Positions 1 through 8,774 of a stretch of DNA of 64,000 nucleotides are shown here, piece after piece. Below the pieces are notes generated by a model that made no database searches, was not told the origin of the DNA, and saw nothing but the letters and a program-made list of their open reading frames with translations. Each line of letters starts with the position of its first letter. Position 1 is the first letter of the stretch. This stretch comes from Actinomycetota bacterium (GTDB taxonomy: Bacteria; Actinomycetota; UBA4738; HRBIN12), in contig BPGL01000004.1 in the NCBI GenBank assembly GCA_026003015.1, forward strand, positions 1 through 64,000, written 5' to 3'. The position numbers and the translations under genes were made by a program.

Positions 1-1
1 C

Positions 2-283
2 GACGCGATGGTCGTGCTGGAGTCGAGCCAGAACAAGGACGCCGCCCACGCGTTCATCGACCACGTGCTCTCGGCCGAGGTCCACGCCTCGGTCGCGGAG
101 TTCGTCCTGTACAAGGTGCCGAACCCCGAGGCGATGGCGATGGTCGATCCCGAGACGCTCGAGGCGTTCCCGACGCTGCGGCTCACGCCCGCCGAGCTGT
201 TCGAGCACGAGCCCGAGCTCGACCTCGGCACCGAGGGAACCCGCCTGTGGAGCGAGGCGGTGACCCGGATCAAGACCGCGTAG
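2..283 (+). CDS. ABC transporter substrate-binding protein, polyamine type (C-terminal part)
   Basis: Only the last 93 or so codons are in the window; the gene starts upstream. The visible part reads like the C-terminal lobe of spermidine/putrescine-type periplasmic binding proteins: an ALAHFID-like helix (here AAHAFIDHVLSAEVH), then a proline-rich segment ending WSEAVTRIKTA. The two permease genes that follow at once, 19 bases after the stop, support a binding-protein role. The ligand is not necessarily a polyamine, because the downstream kinase and isomerase point to an aminated sugar. Signal peptide and lipobox cannot be checked. Confidence 0.72.
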   Translation, partial: DAMVVLESSQNKDAAHAFIDHVLSAEVHASVAEFVLYKVPNPEAMAMVDPETLEAFPTLRLTPAELFEHEPELDLGTEGTRLWSEAVTRIKTA

Positions 284-302
284 CCCTCGCCGGCCCCGAA
301 CG

Positions 303-1198
303 ATGGTCGCCGCCGGCGCCGCCCCGACCGCACGCGCGGGGCGGCGCCGTCGGCTCGCACGCCTGGTCCTGCTCGGCCCGGGCGTGGTGTGGTGGGTCGC
401 GTTCTTCGCGCTGCCGGTCGGGCTGATCCTCGCGTACAGCTTCCTGGAGCGCGGCCCCTTCGGCGGCGTCGTCGCCGAGCCGACGCTCGCGAACTATCGT
501 CGCGTCCTCGATCCGCTGTACCTGCGGGTGTTCATCACCTCGATCCGGATCGCGCTCGTCGCCACGGCGATCGCGCTCGTGATCGGCTTCCCGGCCGCGC
601 TGGCGATCGCTGCGCGCGCCGAAAACGGTGGCGACCCCTGCTGCTCGGGCTCGTCGTGCTGCCCTTCTGGACGAGCTTCCTGATCCGCACCTACGCGTGG
701 CTCGTCCTGCTGAATCCCGTTGGCCTCGTGAACCGCCTCGCGCAGCAGCTCGGCCTGGCCGACGGCCCCCTGCCGCTGCTGTACAACGAGTTCTCGGTCG
801 TCCTCGGCCTCGTCTACGCCTACCTGCCGCTCATGGTGCTGCCGATCTACGCGGCGCTCGAGCGTCTGGGACCCCAGCTGCACGAGGCGGCCGGGGATCT
901 GTACGCGGCTCCCCGCGTCGTGCTCGCCCGCGTCACGGTGCCGCTCGCGATGCCGGGGATCGTGGCGGGGTGCATCTTCGTGTTCGTGCCGTCGCTCGGG
1001 AACTTCATCGTGCCCGATCTGCTCGGCGGTGGCCGCAAGGTGATGCTCGGCAACCTGATCCAACAGCAGTTCCTCACGGCCCGGGACTGGCCGTTCGGCG
1101 CGGTGATCGCGGTCGCGATCCTGCTCGTGATGCTCGTCGTCGTCGGGGCGCAGTCGAGCGTGCTGCGCCGGACGCAGGAGGCGGCCGATGGCCGCTAG
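303..1198 (+). CDS. ABC transporter permease, PotB-like (one frameshift)
   Basis: First inner-membrane permease of the importer. The ATG start at 303 gives a basic N-terminus, a first membrane helix (WWVAFFALPVGLILAY) and the usual FLERGPFGG / TLANYRRVLD segment of PotB/PotH proteins. Reading then has to change frame near 622, in a run of A, to continue with LLLGLVVLPFWTSFLIRTYAW, a PotB hallmark. The cytoplasmic EAA loop that contacts the ATPase is seen as EAAGDLYAAP...VPLAMPGI. The joined product is about 298 residues with roughly six membrane segments, normal for the family. The end overlaps the next permease. No ATPase gene is in view, so it must lie upstream or elsewhere. Confidence 0.78.
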
Positions 1199-1984
1199 GC
1201 GTTCCCGCGCCCTGCGGGCGCACCTCGTCGCGACGCTGGCCTTCCTCTACCTGCCCATCGCCGTGCTCCTCGTGCTCTCGTTCAACGCCTCGGGGTTGCC
1301 GACGGCCTGGGGGGGGTGCCTCCCTGCGCTGGTACCGCGCGCTCCTCGCCGACGCCGCGCTGCTCGCGGCGGTTCGCACGTCGCTCGTGGTGGCCGTGGC
1401 GGTGACCGCGCTGTCCACGGTGATCGGGACCCTGCTCGCCGTCGGTCTGCAGCGAAGCGTGCGCAGTCGCGTGCTCGACACGGTGCTGTTCCTGCCCGCG
1501 GTGATCCCCGACATCGTGCTCGCGATCGGCCTGCTCTCGTTCTTCCACCTCCTGCGCGTGACGCTGGGGGTCCACACGATCGTCATCGCCCACGTGGTCT
1601 TCGACATGGTCTTCGTGGCCGCGATCGTGCGGACGCGCCTCGGCTACCTCGACCGCCGGATCGAGGAGGCGGCGGCCGACCTCGGAGCGGGTCCGATCAC
1701 GACGTTCGTGCTCGTGACCCTGCCGGCGATCGCGCCGGGGGGTCGTCGCCGGCGCGATCGTGGCGTTCACGCTGTCGATCGACGAGTTCGTCATCGCCTT
1801 CTTCACCTCGGGCCCGACCGCCATCACCTTCCCGATCCGCGTCTACTCGATGATCCGCTTCGGGGTCACGCCGGTGATCAACGCGGTGGCGGCCGTGGTG
1901 CTCGTGATCTCCTTCGCGTCGATCCTGCTCGCGGTTCGCCTCGCCCGCCCGCGGGTGGCCGGCGGGATCGGGCCGGTGATCTGA
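1188..1984 (+). CDS. ABC transporter permease, PotC-like (two frameshifts)
   Basis: Second permease of the same importer, starting at an ATG 11 bases inside the previous gene. The frame changes in an 8-G run at 1309-1316 and again in a 6-G run at 1737-1742. The joined product runs from FLYLPIAVLLVLSFNASG through VLFLPAVIPDIVLAIGLL and an EAA loop (EEAAADLGAGP) to a last part with FTLSIDEFVIAFFTSG, a motif typical of PotC/PotI permeases. About 264 residues and six helices are as expected. The homopolymer positions argue for sequencing error, not decay. It ends next to the LacI-type gene, which starts at 1985. Confidence 0.76.
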
Positions 1985-3039
1985 GTGCGCGACGCGCGAC
2001 GTGTGGGGATCAAGGACGTGGCCCCGGGTCGCGGGGGTCTCGATCACGACGGTCTCCCACGCGCTGTCGGGGCAAGGGGAGGCTGCCTGAGCACACGCGC
2101 GAGCGGATCCGCCGGATCGCCGAGGAGCTCGGCTACAGCCCGCACCCGGCCGCCCGGAGCCTCGCGAGCGGACGAACGGGCTTGATCGCCACCGTCGTAT
2201 CGGTCCCCGGCGGCGTCCCGCTCGCGTTCACCGAGATCGACTACTACGTGGCGCTCGTCAACGGCGCGACGGGCGCGGCGATCGAGCGAGGCTACGCGCT
2301 CGTGCTCGCCCCCTCGACCGCCGGCGCCGAGACCTGGGGCCGGCTGCCCGCTGGACGGGGGTGATCGTGATCGACCCCGCCGAGGGCGATCCGACGATCC
2401 CGCACCTGCGAGCGCGAGGGCTCCCGATCGTGTTCGTCGGGCGCGACCCCTCCGGCCGACCGGAGGACCTCGTCGTCCAGAACGACCGGGCTGCGGCGAC
2501 CACGACGGTGCTCGAACACCTGGTCGAGGTCGGCGGGCGACGGATCGCGTTCGCGTCGCTGCGCTCGCAGGAATCGTTCACGCCCGACTGCCTCGCCGCC
2601 TACGAGGCGTGGTGCGCGGCACGGGCGCTCGAGCCGATCGTCGAGCTCGCGCCGATCGGCCCGACGGCCTCCGCGGCCGCGTTCCGTGCGGCCGCGGAGG
2701 CGTTCCTGGGTCGCGACGCAAGGCCCCCCGACGCGGTCTTCTGCCTGTACGAGCGATTGGCGGTCGCGCTGCTCGAGGCCGCGCGGGCGCGACGCCTGCG
2801 GATCCCCGAGGATCTGCGGGTGGCGACGATCGCGGAGCTGGGGCTCGCCGAGCGCACGACCCCGCCGCTCACGACCCTGGAGATCCACCAGGGGGAGCTC
2901 GGCCGCCGCGCGGTGCAGGTGCTCGCCGACGTCCTGGCGGGGGGCGCCGGGGCGCTCGGTCCTCGACGTGCCGACCTCCCTCGTCGTGCGCGGCTCGACC
3001 GCCGGCGGGCGCTGGCGCCGAGGGGGCCGCGACGCGTGA
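1985..3039 (+). CDS. LacI-family transcriptional regulator (several frameshifts)
   Basis: DNA-binding regulator, probably controlling the surrounding uptake cassette. The GTG start at 1985 gives RRVGIKDVA, the start of a LacI helix-turn-helix. The helix continues in other frames as AGVSITTVSHALSG and GRLPEHTRERI, followed by the hinge-type stretch LGYSPHPAARSLASGRTG. The effector domain continues after another shift near 2350-2361 (VIVIDPAEGD, RGLPIVFVGRD) and ends VVRGSTAGGRW after a last shift near 2955. At least four frame changes are needed, so the protein cannot be made from this sequence as it stands. The stop overlaps the kinase start (GTGA). Confidence 0.72.
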
Positions 3040-4345
3040 GCGGCGCCACCGCGCTCCTGCGCCGGGTCGCCGACGCCCTCGTCGAGCAGGGGGCGCGATT
3101 GGCCCTGCCGGCGCGCCTGGCCGGAACGCTCGAGGTGGCGGGCCCGCTGCGTGTGCTCGACGCGCTGCCCCTCGCAGACGGCGGGCTCGCCGTCGTCCAG
3201 GCGGGCGACGAGCTGCTCGCGGTGCCGGTGGCCGAGGGCGGCCGCCGCCGCGCCGAGGCCGGCGACGGCGTGGCCGCTGCGCTGCTGGCCTTCCTGCGCG
3301 AGGGGGGCGCCGAGGGGCGGTTCGCGGCGCACCGCCTGGGCCCCTGCCCCCGAGCCGGGGACCGAGCGCGCGATCGACGTCGACCAGTCGAACGAGTCGA
3401 TCGTCGTCGCCGAGCGGGCCGTGGTGAAGGTCTTCGCCCGCACCGCGCCGGGGCCGCAGCCCGGGGTCGAGCTCCCGGCGCACCTGGTCGCCGTCGGGTT
3501 CACCGCCGTGCCGACGCCGTTCGGATGGGTCGCGTGGAGCCCCCGCGAGGGCGCGGACGCCGTCCTCGCCTCGGTCGTGGCCTACCTCCCGGGGGCCGAG
3601 GACGGTTGGACGTGGTGCGTTCGATCCCTCGAGGACGCGCTGGAGGCCGGGGACGAGCGCGCCGGCGGCGAGCTCGGCGAGGGCTTGGGCCGGCTCGTGG
3701 CCGACCTGCACCGCGCGCTGGCCACGCCGTCGCCGATCGTGCCCGAGCCGGTGGGAACCGCCGGGCGAGCGACCGTGGCCGGCTGGCGCCGTCGGGCGGA
3801 GGCCACCCTCGAGGAGGCGCTCGCGCTGGCCGAGGGGGAGGTGGGGGAGCGCCTGCGCGCGCTCGCTCCTGCGGCCCCGCGCGGCGCTCGCCGCGTTGGA
3901 CGCGATCGATCGGACGCCGACGATGCGGATCCACGGCGACCTGCACGTCGGGCAGATCCTGCGCTGGCGCGAGACGGCGTGGCGATCGGGGATTTCGACG
4001 GCAACCCCCTCGCGCCGCTCGCCGAGCGAGCGGCCGCCCGGGCCGCTCGCCCGCGACGTCGCGAGCATGGCGATGGCGCTCGACCACGTCGGCCGGATCG
4101 TCGGGCGGCGCCGCCCCACCGACGACGCCGCGATCGAGGGGTGGATCCGAGCCGCTCGGTCGGGGTTCCTCACCGCCTACCGCGCCGCGCTCGGCGAACA
4201 CGCCCGCCTGCTCGACGAGCGGCTGCTGCGGCCGTTCGAGGTGGCCCAGGAGTGCCACGAGCACGTGTACGCGGCCCGGTACCTCCCGTCGTGGGCCGCG
4301 GTGCCCGACCGCGCGCTGGCGGCGATCCTCGGAGGTCCCACGTGA
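3036..4345 (+). CDS. Maltokinase/glucosamine-kinase-like sugar kinase (frameshifted)
   Basis: Predicted cytosolic ATP-dependent kinase with the aminoglycoside-phosphotransferase fold and a maltokinase-like N-terminal cap. The GTG start at 3036 overlaps the LacI stop. The cap region (LADGGLAVVQAGDELLAVPV) passes into the kinase core after a shift near 3350 (ESIVVAERAVVKVFAR, the nucleotide-lysine strand). The catalytic loop IHGDLHVGQILRW and the metal-binding IGDFDGNP lie in two different frames around 3930-4010. The C-terminal helices (DVASMAMALDHV, HEHVYAARYLP) end at 4345. Actinobacterial glucosamine kinases belong to this family and the next gene is a SIS isomerase, so an amino-sugar substrate is the better guess; maltose is the alternative. 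Confidence 0.66.
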
Positions 4346-5322
4346 GCTGGGAGCCGAACCCGGAGGGGTTCCGAGCCGACCTGGAGGCCAAGCCCGACGC
4401 CCTCGGCTCCCTCGTCGCGGTGCTCCGACGCGAGGGCTCCCCCTGGCGCGCCGTGCCCGCGCGGCCGTCGCGGGTCGTTCTGCTCGGCATGGGCTCGAGC
4501 CGTTTCGCGGCCGACGTCGCGGCGGCGCGGCTGCGGTCCCTGGGGCTCGACGCGGTCGCCGAGCGCGCGAGCGCCGTCGCGGCTCACCCCGGCGGTCCCG
4601 GGACGCTCGCGATCGCGATCTCCGCCGGCGGGGCCACGCGGGAGACCGTCGCCGCCCTCGCCCGGCACCGCGAGCGCGGCTCGTTCGCCGTGGCCCTCAC
4701 GAACGAGCCCGGCTCGCCGGTCACCGAGGCGGCGCACGCGGTCGTCGAGCTTCGTGCGGGGCTGGAGCGAGGGGGGGTCGCCTGCCGGACGTTCCAGCAC
4801 ACGCTCGCCCTGCTGCTCGACCTCGAGGCGTACCTCGCAGGGCTGCCTCGGGAGCCGGTGCTCGACCGGATCGAGGCCGCGCGTCGGTCCACCTCCGAGC
4901 TGTTGGAGCGTCGCGACGCGTGGTTGCCGCAGGCCAAAGAGCTCCTGCGCCCCGGCGGGTTCCTCCTCGCGCCGGCGGAGCGGCTGTCCTCGGCCGAGCA
5001 GGGCGCGCTCATGCTCCGGGAAGGACCCCGACTTCCCGCCGACGCCTGCGAGACGACCGACTGGCTGCACACGGACGTGTACCTGACGAAGACGATCGAC
5101 TACCGCGCCGTGCTGTTCGCCGGATCGGCCGCCGACGAGGAGGCGATGGGGTGGATGCGTGCCCGCGGGGCGAGGGTCGTGGCCGTCGGCGGGGCGCTGC
5201 CGGGAGCCGAGCAGACGATCGACCATCCGGGCGCGGGCGTTCCCGAGGTCGCCCTGCTGAGCGAGGTCATCGTCCCCGAGCTCGTCGCCGCGGAGCGCTG
5301 GCTCGAGCAGCGCGGGCGGTGA
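4342..5322 (+). CDS. SIS-domain sugar-phosphate isomerase/deaminase-like protein
   Basis: About 326 residues, uninterrupted, with two sugar-isomerase (SIS) domains as in the isomerase half of GlmS and in glucosamine-6-phosphate deaminase-like AgaS/FrlB proteins. The first domain shows VVLLGMGSSRFAAD and the phosphate-binding AIAISAGGATRET; a LAPAERLSSAEQGALMLREG segment opens the second domain, matching the GlmS stretch that carries catalytic residues. The GTG start at 4342 overlaps the kinase stop (GTGA), so the two are translationally coupled. The kinase would make an amino-sugar 6-phosphate and this enzyme would isomerise or deaminate it. The exact substrate is an inference. Confidence 0.7.
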   Translation: MSWEPNPEGFRADLEAKPDALGSLVAVLRREGSPWRAVPARPSRVVLLGMGSSRFAADVAAARLRSLGLDAVAERASAVAAHPGGPGTLAIAISAGGATRETVAALARHRERGSFAVALTNEPGSPVTEAAHAVVELRAGLERGGVACRTFQHTLALLLDLEAYLAGLPREPVLDRIEAARRSTSELLERRDAWLPQAKELLRPGGFLLAPAERLSSAEQGALMLREGPRLPADACETTDWLHTDVYLTKTIDYRAVLFAGSAADEEAMGWMRARGARVVAVGGALPGAEQTIDHPGAGVPEVALLSEVIVPELVAAERWLEQRGR

Positions 5323-5334
5323 CCCCGAAGCGGC

Positions 5335-6489
5335 TCAGGCGATGAGCTCGACCGGGACGAGCCCGAAGTTCTCTCCCTCGACCGGCTGCAGGCCCTCGGG
5401 TGTGTACCCGACCCAGCGGACGACCATGCACCGCGCGTTGGCGTCCGGCGTCGCTCCGGGGATCCGCGAGGTGCACAGCTCCACGGTCTGGCGGTCCTGC
5501 TTCTTGTACAGGGCGACGATCCGCAGCCGCGCGAACCCGATGATGTCGTACTTGTCCACGGTGCAGCCGTCGTAGGCGCTCGGGTCCTCCATCAGGTCGG
5601 GTGGGATGCAGGGGTTGCCGTCCTTGTCCACCTGGCCGCGCGGGTCGTTCACCGGGAAGTAGAGCTCGAGCCCCTCACGGATCGCCCGCTGGATCAGGTT
5701 GTCGAGCGACGCGCCGAAGTTCCCCTGGCCGCGGCAGACGTAGGTGGGAGGATCGACGCCGGTGCCGTCGGGGCCGTTCACGTTCAGCAGCCCGTCGAAG
5801 CCCTCGAACATCCACCGGGAGAACTCCGGCGGGGTCGAGTTGTCGCACCGCTCGATCGGTCCGGGGGGATCGGTGCCGACGACGTCCCACTTGTTCAGGT
5901 CGAGCGTGCCCCACTCGGCGTTCGTGAGCGCCGGATCGGTGGCCGAGGCGGGCGAGTTATCCCAGTAGAAGGCGCACTCGCGAACGACGTTGGGGTCGGC
6001 CGGCGGGACGTCGCAGTCGGACAGGCGACGGGCCGAGAGCATCAGCGGCGCGGTGTGCTGCGTCGCGCCGGCGCCGCCCCAGCGCGCCGTCGCCTCCGCT
6101 CGTACCGACGCCGCGTCGGCGCCGAGGACCGGACCGAAGAACAGATGTTGCTCGCCCCGCACGCGCACGGTGACCGTGCCGGCCGGGGCGTCGCAGCTCG
6201 GCGTGTACCGGGGATAGCCCGCCTCGATCCCCGCGATCGCGGAGTTGTCGGCGGCGAGCTCGGCGGCGCTCGCGTCCGCGTGCGAGCGCCCGGCGCGCTG
6301 GCCGCAGGACAGCGCGGCCGCGAGGGCCGCGGCGTCGGCCGCGTTCTGGAGCTCGACGCGTCGGTACAGGAGCACGCCGACGTCGGTCACGAGCACGGTC
6401 ATCCCGAGCAGGGCCGCGACGAGCAGGGCCGTGATCGCGAGGACGGCCCCGTCCTCCGTCCGCCCGAGCTCGCGTTCCCCTCGCGCCAC
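5335..6489 (-). CDS. TadG-like pilus-assembly/secreted protein, orphan copy
   Basis: About 384 residues. The N-terminus has a short charged leader, EDGAVLAITALLVAALLGMTVLV as the single membrane segment, then the TadG-type helix VELQNAADAAALAAALSCG. The rest would lie outside the membrane and is rich in paired Cys, Pro and aromatic residues. It is clearly paralogous to the TadG-like protein at 31808-33253: both share a QxLFFxPVLG motif, PTYVCR, and a YDIIGF-V/A-L stretch in the same order. It stands alone, away from the Tad locus, behind a PHO-box-like repeat, which suggests phosphate-linked expression. The start codon is GTG. Its role in pilus assembly or surface attachment is inferred. Confidence 0.72.
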   Translation of the reverse strand: MARGERELGRTEDGAVLAITALLVAALLGMTVLVTDVGVLLYRRVELQNAADAAALAAALSCGQRAGRSHADASAAELAADNSAIAGIEAGYPRYTPSCDAPAGTVTVRVRGEQHLFFGPVLGADAASVRAEATARWGGAGATQHTAPLMLSARRLSDCDVPPADPNVVRECAFYWDNSPASATDPALTNAEWGTLDLNKWDVVGTDPPGPIERCDNSTPPEFSRWMFEGFDGLLNVNGPDGTGVDPPTYVCRGQGNFGASLDNLIQRAIREGLELYFPVNDPRGQVDKDGNPCIPPDLMEDPSAYDGCTVDKYDIIGFARLRIVALYKKQDRQTVELCTSRIPGATPDANARCMVVRWVGYTPEGLQPVEGENFGLVPVELIA

Positions 6490-6582
6490 CGGCCCCGCTC
6501 CCGGACCCGAGCCAGACCACCATCGGTCCTACCCCGAGCGGGGGACGGGCGCATCGGTCGGAAGTCCGAGAGCGCCGTAGAG

Positions 6583-6615
6583 ATCCCGTGAACGGGGCGT
6601 GAGGATCTCGTGAAC
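6583..6615 (-). promoter_or_regulatory. PHO-box-like triple 11-nt direct repeat
   Basis: Read on the minus strand, three consecutive 11-nt units are GTTCACGAGAT, CCTCACGCCCC and GTTCACGGGAT. Units one and three differ at one base and keep the GTTCAC core and 11-nt phase of streptomycete PhoP boxes. It lies about 95-125 bases upstream of the TadG-like start at 6489 and just after the L,D-transpeptidase stop, pointing toward the TadG-like gene. PhoP binding is inferred from its likeness to the pstS box at 50364-50385. Confidence 0.5.
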
Positions 6616-6628
6616 GCCGCGGTGGGAC

Positions 6629-7483
6629 CTACGGGCGCACGATCACCGGCGTGCCGAGGCGAAGGAGCGGCTTGAGTCGGTCGAGCGTTCGCTCGCTCAC
6701 CCGCAGGCACCCCGCCGAGGCGCTGCGTCCGATCGTCCAGGGGGCGTCGGTGCCGTGGATCGCGAGCTGGTTCCCGCCGGTCCAGCCCGGCGGCAGGCGG
6801 GGCTGGATCCCCGAGATCCCGAACGCGAAGGAACCGAGGTAGCCGCCGGGGGCGAACGGGACGCGGTCGGTCACGAAGTAGTCGCCCGGTGGCGTCGGCG
6901 ATGACGGCGCGCCCGTCGCCGTCGGCGCCCGCAGCAGCACGCGGCCTCGCCGCTCCACGACCAGCCGGTGCTCCGACAGGTCGATCCGCACCGTCACCCA
7001 GGTTTTCGAGACGCGAAGACCGGTCAGGCGGATCCAGCCGTGGCGGCGCGGGAACACGTAGGGCAGCTCCACCCGCCCCCAGCGCCCGCCGCGTCGGGTC
7101 GCCTCGACCCAGGCGACGGTGGGGACCCGGTAGTACCGGGAGCGGTCGACGACCCGTCCGACGACCGGCGCCGAGCCCCGAGGCGCCTGCCGGGCGACCG
7201 CGCCGCCGGGGGGGATCCGCACGAGCAGGTGGGGCCCGGTCGCGGAGGCGGGTTTACGCTCACGGGTCCGCTCGGGTGGCGTCGACGCCTCGCGATCGAC
7301 CGCGAGGCGGGGGGCGAGCACCTCGCCGCCCACGAAGGCTGGCGCGGAGCGCGGCCGCGTCGGGGGGGTCGCGGCGGGCTCGAGCGCAGGCACTCCGACC
7401 AGGGCCGGCGCGGTGAGCGCGAGCATCCCCGCGACCACGGTCGCCAGCCCGGACGCGCGCAGAACCCCGGGGGAAGGCTCCAT
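6629..7483 (-). CDS. L,D-transpeptidase (YkuD domain), secreted
   Basis: Cell-wall enzyme expected to form 3-3 peptidoglycan cross-links or to attach proteins to peptidoglycan outside the membrane. It has 284 residues: a signal segment at about 8-30, a Pro/Arg-rich linker, an SH3-like middle part with WVEATRRGGRWGRVELP, then the YkuD domain from about residue 165. The catalytic motif is complete: HGTDAPWTIGRSASAGC, with His near 243 and the nucleophile Cys near 259. The start ATG at 7483 is 172 bases from the divergent aldolase gene. A TACGGC box six bases before the ATG may be a weak leaderless promoter. Confidence 0.88.
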   Translation of the reverse strand: MEPSPGVLRASGLATVVAGMLALTAPALVGVPALEPAATPPTRPRSAPAFVGGEVLAPRLAVDREASTPPERTRERKPASATGPHLLVRIPPGGAVARQAPRGSAPVVGRVVDRSRYYRVPTVAWVEATRRGGRWGRVELPYVFPRRHGWIRLTGLRVSKTWVTVRIDLSEHRLVVERRGRVLLRAPTATGAPSSPTPPGDYFVTDRVPFAPGGYLGSFAFGISGIQPRLPPGWTGGNQLAIHGTDAPWTIGRSASAGCLRVSERTLDRLKPLLRLGTPVIVRP

Positions 7484-7642
7484 ACGTGTGCCGTATCGGC
7501 GTCCTGGCCGGCCGCCCTGAGCGGGCGACGAGACTTCCCCCCACCAGGGGCGGCCACCAGCCTGGCCAAGGGACCCCTGTTCCGCGTAGGCTCACTGTAC
7601 CGGGATGGCCCGCCCCCCGCACACGCGGGCCTCGCCGCATCG

Positions 7643-7649
7643 AAGGAGG
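7643..7649 (+). promoter_or_regulatory. Shine-Dalgarno site of the aldolase gene
   Basis: AAGGAGG lies six bases before ATG 7656 and rules out the upstream in-frame start at 7605. Unlike several genes in this window, this one is clearly leadered. Confidence 0.75.
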
Positions 7650-7655
7650 TCCGAG

Positions 7656-8687
7656 ATGAGCGACGTGCTGCACGCCATCGCCCGGGAGCTCGTGGCGCCC
7701 TCGAAGGGGATCCTGGCCGCCGACGAGTCCACCGGCACGATCGAGAAGCGGTTCCGCACGATCGGGCTGGAGTCCACCGAGGAGAACCGACGGCGCTACC
7801 GCGAGGTCCTGTTCACGACGCCGGGGTTCGGCGAGCACCTGTCCGGCGTGATCCTGTTCGACGAGACGATCCGGCAGGCCACGAGCGACGGCGTTCCGTT
7901 CGTGAAGGTGATCGAGTCCGCCGGGGCGATCCCCGGGATCAAGGTGGACAAGGGCGCCAAGCCGCTCGCCGGGTTCCCCGGCGAGACCGTGACCGAGGGG
8001 CTCGACGGGCTGCGGGAGCGCTTCGCGGAGTACGCGGGGCTCGGGGCGCGCTTCTCGAAGTGGCGTGCTCCGATGGCGGTGGGCGACGGGCTTCCGACCG
8101 ACTTCGCGATCCTCGCCAACGCCCACGCGCTCGCCCGCTTCGCCGCGCTCAGCCAGGAGGCCGAGATCGTGCCGATCGTCGAGCCGGAGACGTTGATGGA
8201 CGGCGACCACGACCTCGCCGCCTGCGAGGACGCGACGGGGCGGATGCTCGGCGCGCTCTACGAGCAGCTGCGCGCCCACCGGGTCGACCTCGCCGGGACC
8301 CTGCTCAAGGTCAACATGGTCGTGCCGGGCAAGGGGAGCGCGAACCAGGCCGACGACCGCACGATCGCCGAGGCGACGATCCGCTGCCTCGAGGCCCACG
8401 TGCCGGCGGAGGTCCCCGGCATCGTCTTCCTGTCCGGCGGCATGGGCGACGTCGAGGCGACGAGCCGGCTGCACGAGATGAACCGGATCGGCGCCGAGCG
8501 CGGCGGGCTGCCGTGGCAGCTGTCGTTCAGCTACGGCCGTGCCCTGCAGGCGCCCGCCCTCGCGGCCTGGGCCGGCGACGACGCGAACGCGGCCCTGGCC
8601 CAGCGCGCGCTCGCGCACCGCGCGCGGATGAACGGGCTCGCCCGCGACGGCCGCTGGGACCCGGCCCTGGAGCACGACGCCGCCTAA
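7656..8687 (+). CDS. fba: Class I fructose-bisphosphate aldolase
   Basis: Glycolytic/gluconeogenic enzyme splitting fructose 1,6-bisphosphate into dihydroxyacetone phosphate and glyceraldehyde 3-phosphate through a lysine Schiff base. The 343-residue product begins MSDVLHAIARELVAPSKGILAADEST, where the GILAADES stretch is a class I signature. The Schiff-base lysine is in TLLKVNMVVPGK (Lys near 218), and the VPIVEPE and FLSGGMGDVEAT segments line the active site. I chose ATG 7656 because AAGGAGG sits at 7643-7649; the longer reading from 7605 starts inside the promoter area. It is a single-gene unit, divergent from the L,D-transpeptidase. Confidence 0.93.
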   Translation: MSDVLHAIARELVAPSKGILAADESTGTIEKRFRTIGLESTEENRRRYREVLFTTPGFGEHLSGVILFDETIRQATSDGVPFVKVIESAGAIPGIKVDKGAKPLAGFPGETVTEGLDGLRERFAEYAGLGARFSKWRAPMAVGDGLPTDFAILANAHALARFAALSQEAEIVPIVEPETLMDGDHDLAACEDATGRMLGALYEQLRAHRVDLAGTLLKVNMVVPGKGSANQADDRTIAEATIRCLEAHVPAEVPGIVFLSGGMGDVEATSRLHEMNRIGAERGGLPWQLSFSYGRALQAPALAAWAGDDANAALAQRALAHRARMNGLARDGRWDPALEHDAA

Positions 8688-8761
8688 GGCCCGGACGCTC
8701 GGAGGGGACGCGGTCGCCCCGTGTCGGGCGCCGACGTCCTCCTCGCGGCCCCGCGGACCGG

Positions 8762-8767
8762 TATCGT
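8762..8767 (+). promoter_or_regulatory. Leaderless-type -10 box (TATCGT)
   Basis: TATCGT ends seven bases before ATG 8775. That spacing puts the transcription start on or next to the start codon, so it both marks a promoter and decides the start over the upstream GTG at 8721. Confidence 0.5.
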
Positions 8768-8774
8768 CGCCGGC

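Noticed and set aside
1309..1742. Programmed ribosomal frameshifting in the PotC-like gene
   Set aside because: The breaks lie in G runs, lack a slippery heptamer with a downstream structure, and similar breaks hit unrelated genes nearby, so sequence error is simpler.
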